Assembly: GCA_003164255.1 (NCBI GenBank)
Contig: PLST01000170.1
Span: forward strand, 418 to 7,419
Reading direction: 5' to 3'
DNA length: 7,002 nt
Origin: Acidobacteriaceae bacterium
Lineage (GTDB): Bacteria > Acidobacteriota > Terriglobia > Terriglobales > Acidobacteriaceae
The notes below the pieces were generated by a model. That model did no database searches, was not told the origin of the DNA, and saw only the letters and a program-made list of their open reading frames with translations. Position 1 is the stretch's first letter. Each line of letters starts with the position of its first letter. This document shows, piece by piece, positions 6,483 to 7,002 of the stretch. Both the position numbers and the translations under genes were made by a program.

Positions 6483-6505
6483 CCCGGGCGTGATGCCCGC
6501 CCGGG
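6483..6505 (-). terminator. GC-rich hairpin after recA, possible terminator without T-tract
   Basis: CCCGGGCG (6483-6490) pairs perfectly with CGCCCGGG (6498-6505) across a 7-nt loop, 36 bp past the recA stop codon. No T-run follows on the minus strand (GGCTCGGGCAG), so it is not a classic intrinsic terminator. Overlapping alternative pairings exist (6475-6479 with 6485-6489, and 6485-6489 with 6495-6499). It may assist termination or protect the 3' end. Confidence 0.4.
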
Positions 6506-6510
6506 AACTG

Positions 6511-6538
6511 GAAGCTGAGAGTCAGAAGCTACAAGACA
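6511..6538. repeat. Degenerate 14-bp direct repeat, two copies
   Basis: GAAGCTGAGAGTCA is followed at once by GAAGCTACAAGACA, with 10 of 14 positions identical. It sits between the GC-rich hairpin and the recA stop. It could be a remnant of an intergenic repeat or chance. Confidence 0.25.
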
Positions 6539-6541
6539 CTC

Positions 6542-7002
6542 CTATCCCTTGCGCCCCCGCACAGCTTCCTTGGCTTCCGCCGGGCCGGCGACCGGCACTT
6601 CCGGGATTTCGGCTTTCACGGCGCCGATATTGAGGGCTTTCCGGAGGGCGGCGTCCATTTTGGCGAAGATATCTTTGTTTTCTTTCAGGAAGGTGCGGGT
6701 GTTTTCGCGGCCCTGGCCGATGCGCTCGCCATCGTAGCTGTACCAGGCGCCCGACTTCTCAACAATATTGTTGGCAACGGCGAGATCGAGCACGTCGCCC
6801 TCGCGGCTGATGCCTTCTCCATACAGAATGTCGAACTCGGCCTCGCGGAACGGCGCTGCCACCTTGTTCTTCACAATCTTGACCTTGGTGCGGTTGCCGG
6901 TGACGGCGTCGCCTTCCTTGATGGCGGCGATGCGGCGGATGTCGACGCGGACCGAGGAGTAGAACTTGAGCGCGCGTCCGCCGGTGGTGGTTTCGGGGTT
7001 GC
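6542..7002 (-). CDS. recA: RecA recombinase, C-terminal part (runs off the right edge)
   Basis: The last 152 codons of RecA, the ATP-dependent filament protein that carries out homologous strand exchange and stimulates LexA-type self-cleavage in the SOS response. The visible part begins NPETTTGGRALKFYSSVRVD, equivalent to the segment just after DNA-binding loop L2, around residue 213 in E. coli. It continues with DIRRIAAIKEGD, TKVKIVKNKVAAPF (residues 38-51 of this part), EFDILYGEGIS, and KSGAWYSYDGERIGQG, all conserved RecA blocks. The frame is open from the right edge to a TAG at 6542-6544; the GTG inside VKIVKNK is an internal valine, not a start. The C-terminal tail ends EAKEAVRGRKG and is mildly basic (about 8 basic and 5 acidic in the last 39 residues), unlike the acidic tail of E. 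coli RecA. The Walker A region and the promoter are outside the window. Confidence 0.98.
   Translation of the reverse strand, partial: NPETTTGGRALKFYSSVRVDIRRIAAIKEGDAVTGNRTKVKIVKNKVAAPFREAEFDILYGEGISREGDVLDLAVANNIVEKSGAWYSYDGERIGQGRENTRTFLKENKDIFAKMDAALRKALNIGAVKAEIPEVPVAGPAEAKEAVRGRKG

Noticed and set aside
1..7002. CRISPR array, insertion sequence, tRNA or phage genes
   Set aside because: No regularly spaced repeats, transposase motifs, terminal inverted repeats, tRNA-like folds or phage proteins were seen; the genes are housekeeping or exported enzymes on one strand.

Overview
The window is a GC-rich stretch of a bacterial chromosome. All six recognisable genes lie on the minus strand, so the order of transcription is from high to low coordinates: recA (3' part only), an exported alpha/beta hydrolase, a Tat-exported family 2 glycoside hydrolase, a small two-helix membrane protein, gltX (glutamyl-tRNA synthetase) and glnS (glutaminyl-tRNA synthetase, 5' part only). 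The style of the proteins suggests an Acidobacteriota-like organism (Terriglobia type): a GluRS followed by a GlnRS, a large Tat-exported GH2 enzyme with extra C-terminal modules, and a small membrane protein with a proline tail. That assignment is inference from protein character, not from a search.

Region by region: 1-221 holds the first 73 codons of glnS. A 34-bp spacer with a Shine-Dalgarno site separates it from gltX (256-1743), so the two aminoacyl-tRNA synthetases probably form one operon supplying Glu-tRNA and Gln-tRNA. After a 91-bp gap comes the 105-residue membrane protein (1835-2152), which has a good ribosome binding site and, at the right distance, a close match to a sigma-54 (-24/-12) promoter. 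A textbook intrinsic terminator (2243-2277) ends the GH2 gene (2305-5250). A 169-bp gap with a possible -10 element separates GH2 from the alpha/beta hydrolase, which is best started at a GTG at 6313 behind a strong Shine-Dalgarno site. The 228-bp gap to recA contains two strong perfect hairpins and a degenerate 14-bp repeat. recA runs off the right edge.

Functionally this is a mostly ordinary region: DNA repair, translation and two exported hydrolases that may act on outside carbohydrates and esters. I see no mobile element, CRISPR array, tRNA or rRNA, and no sign of a new defence or biosynthetic system. No gene-free stretch exceeds 300 bases. The points most worth a second look are the sigma-54 promoter candidate, the C-terminal extension of the GH2 enzyme, and the gltX-glnS pairing.
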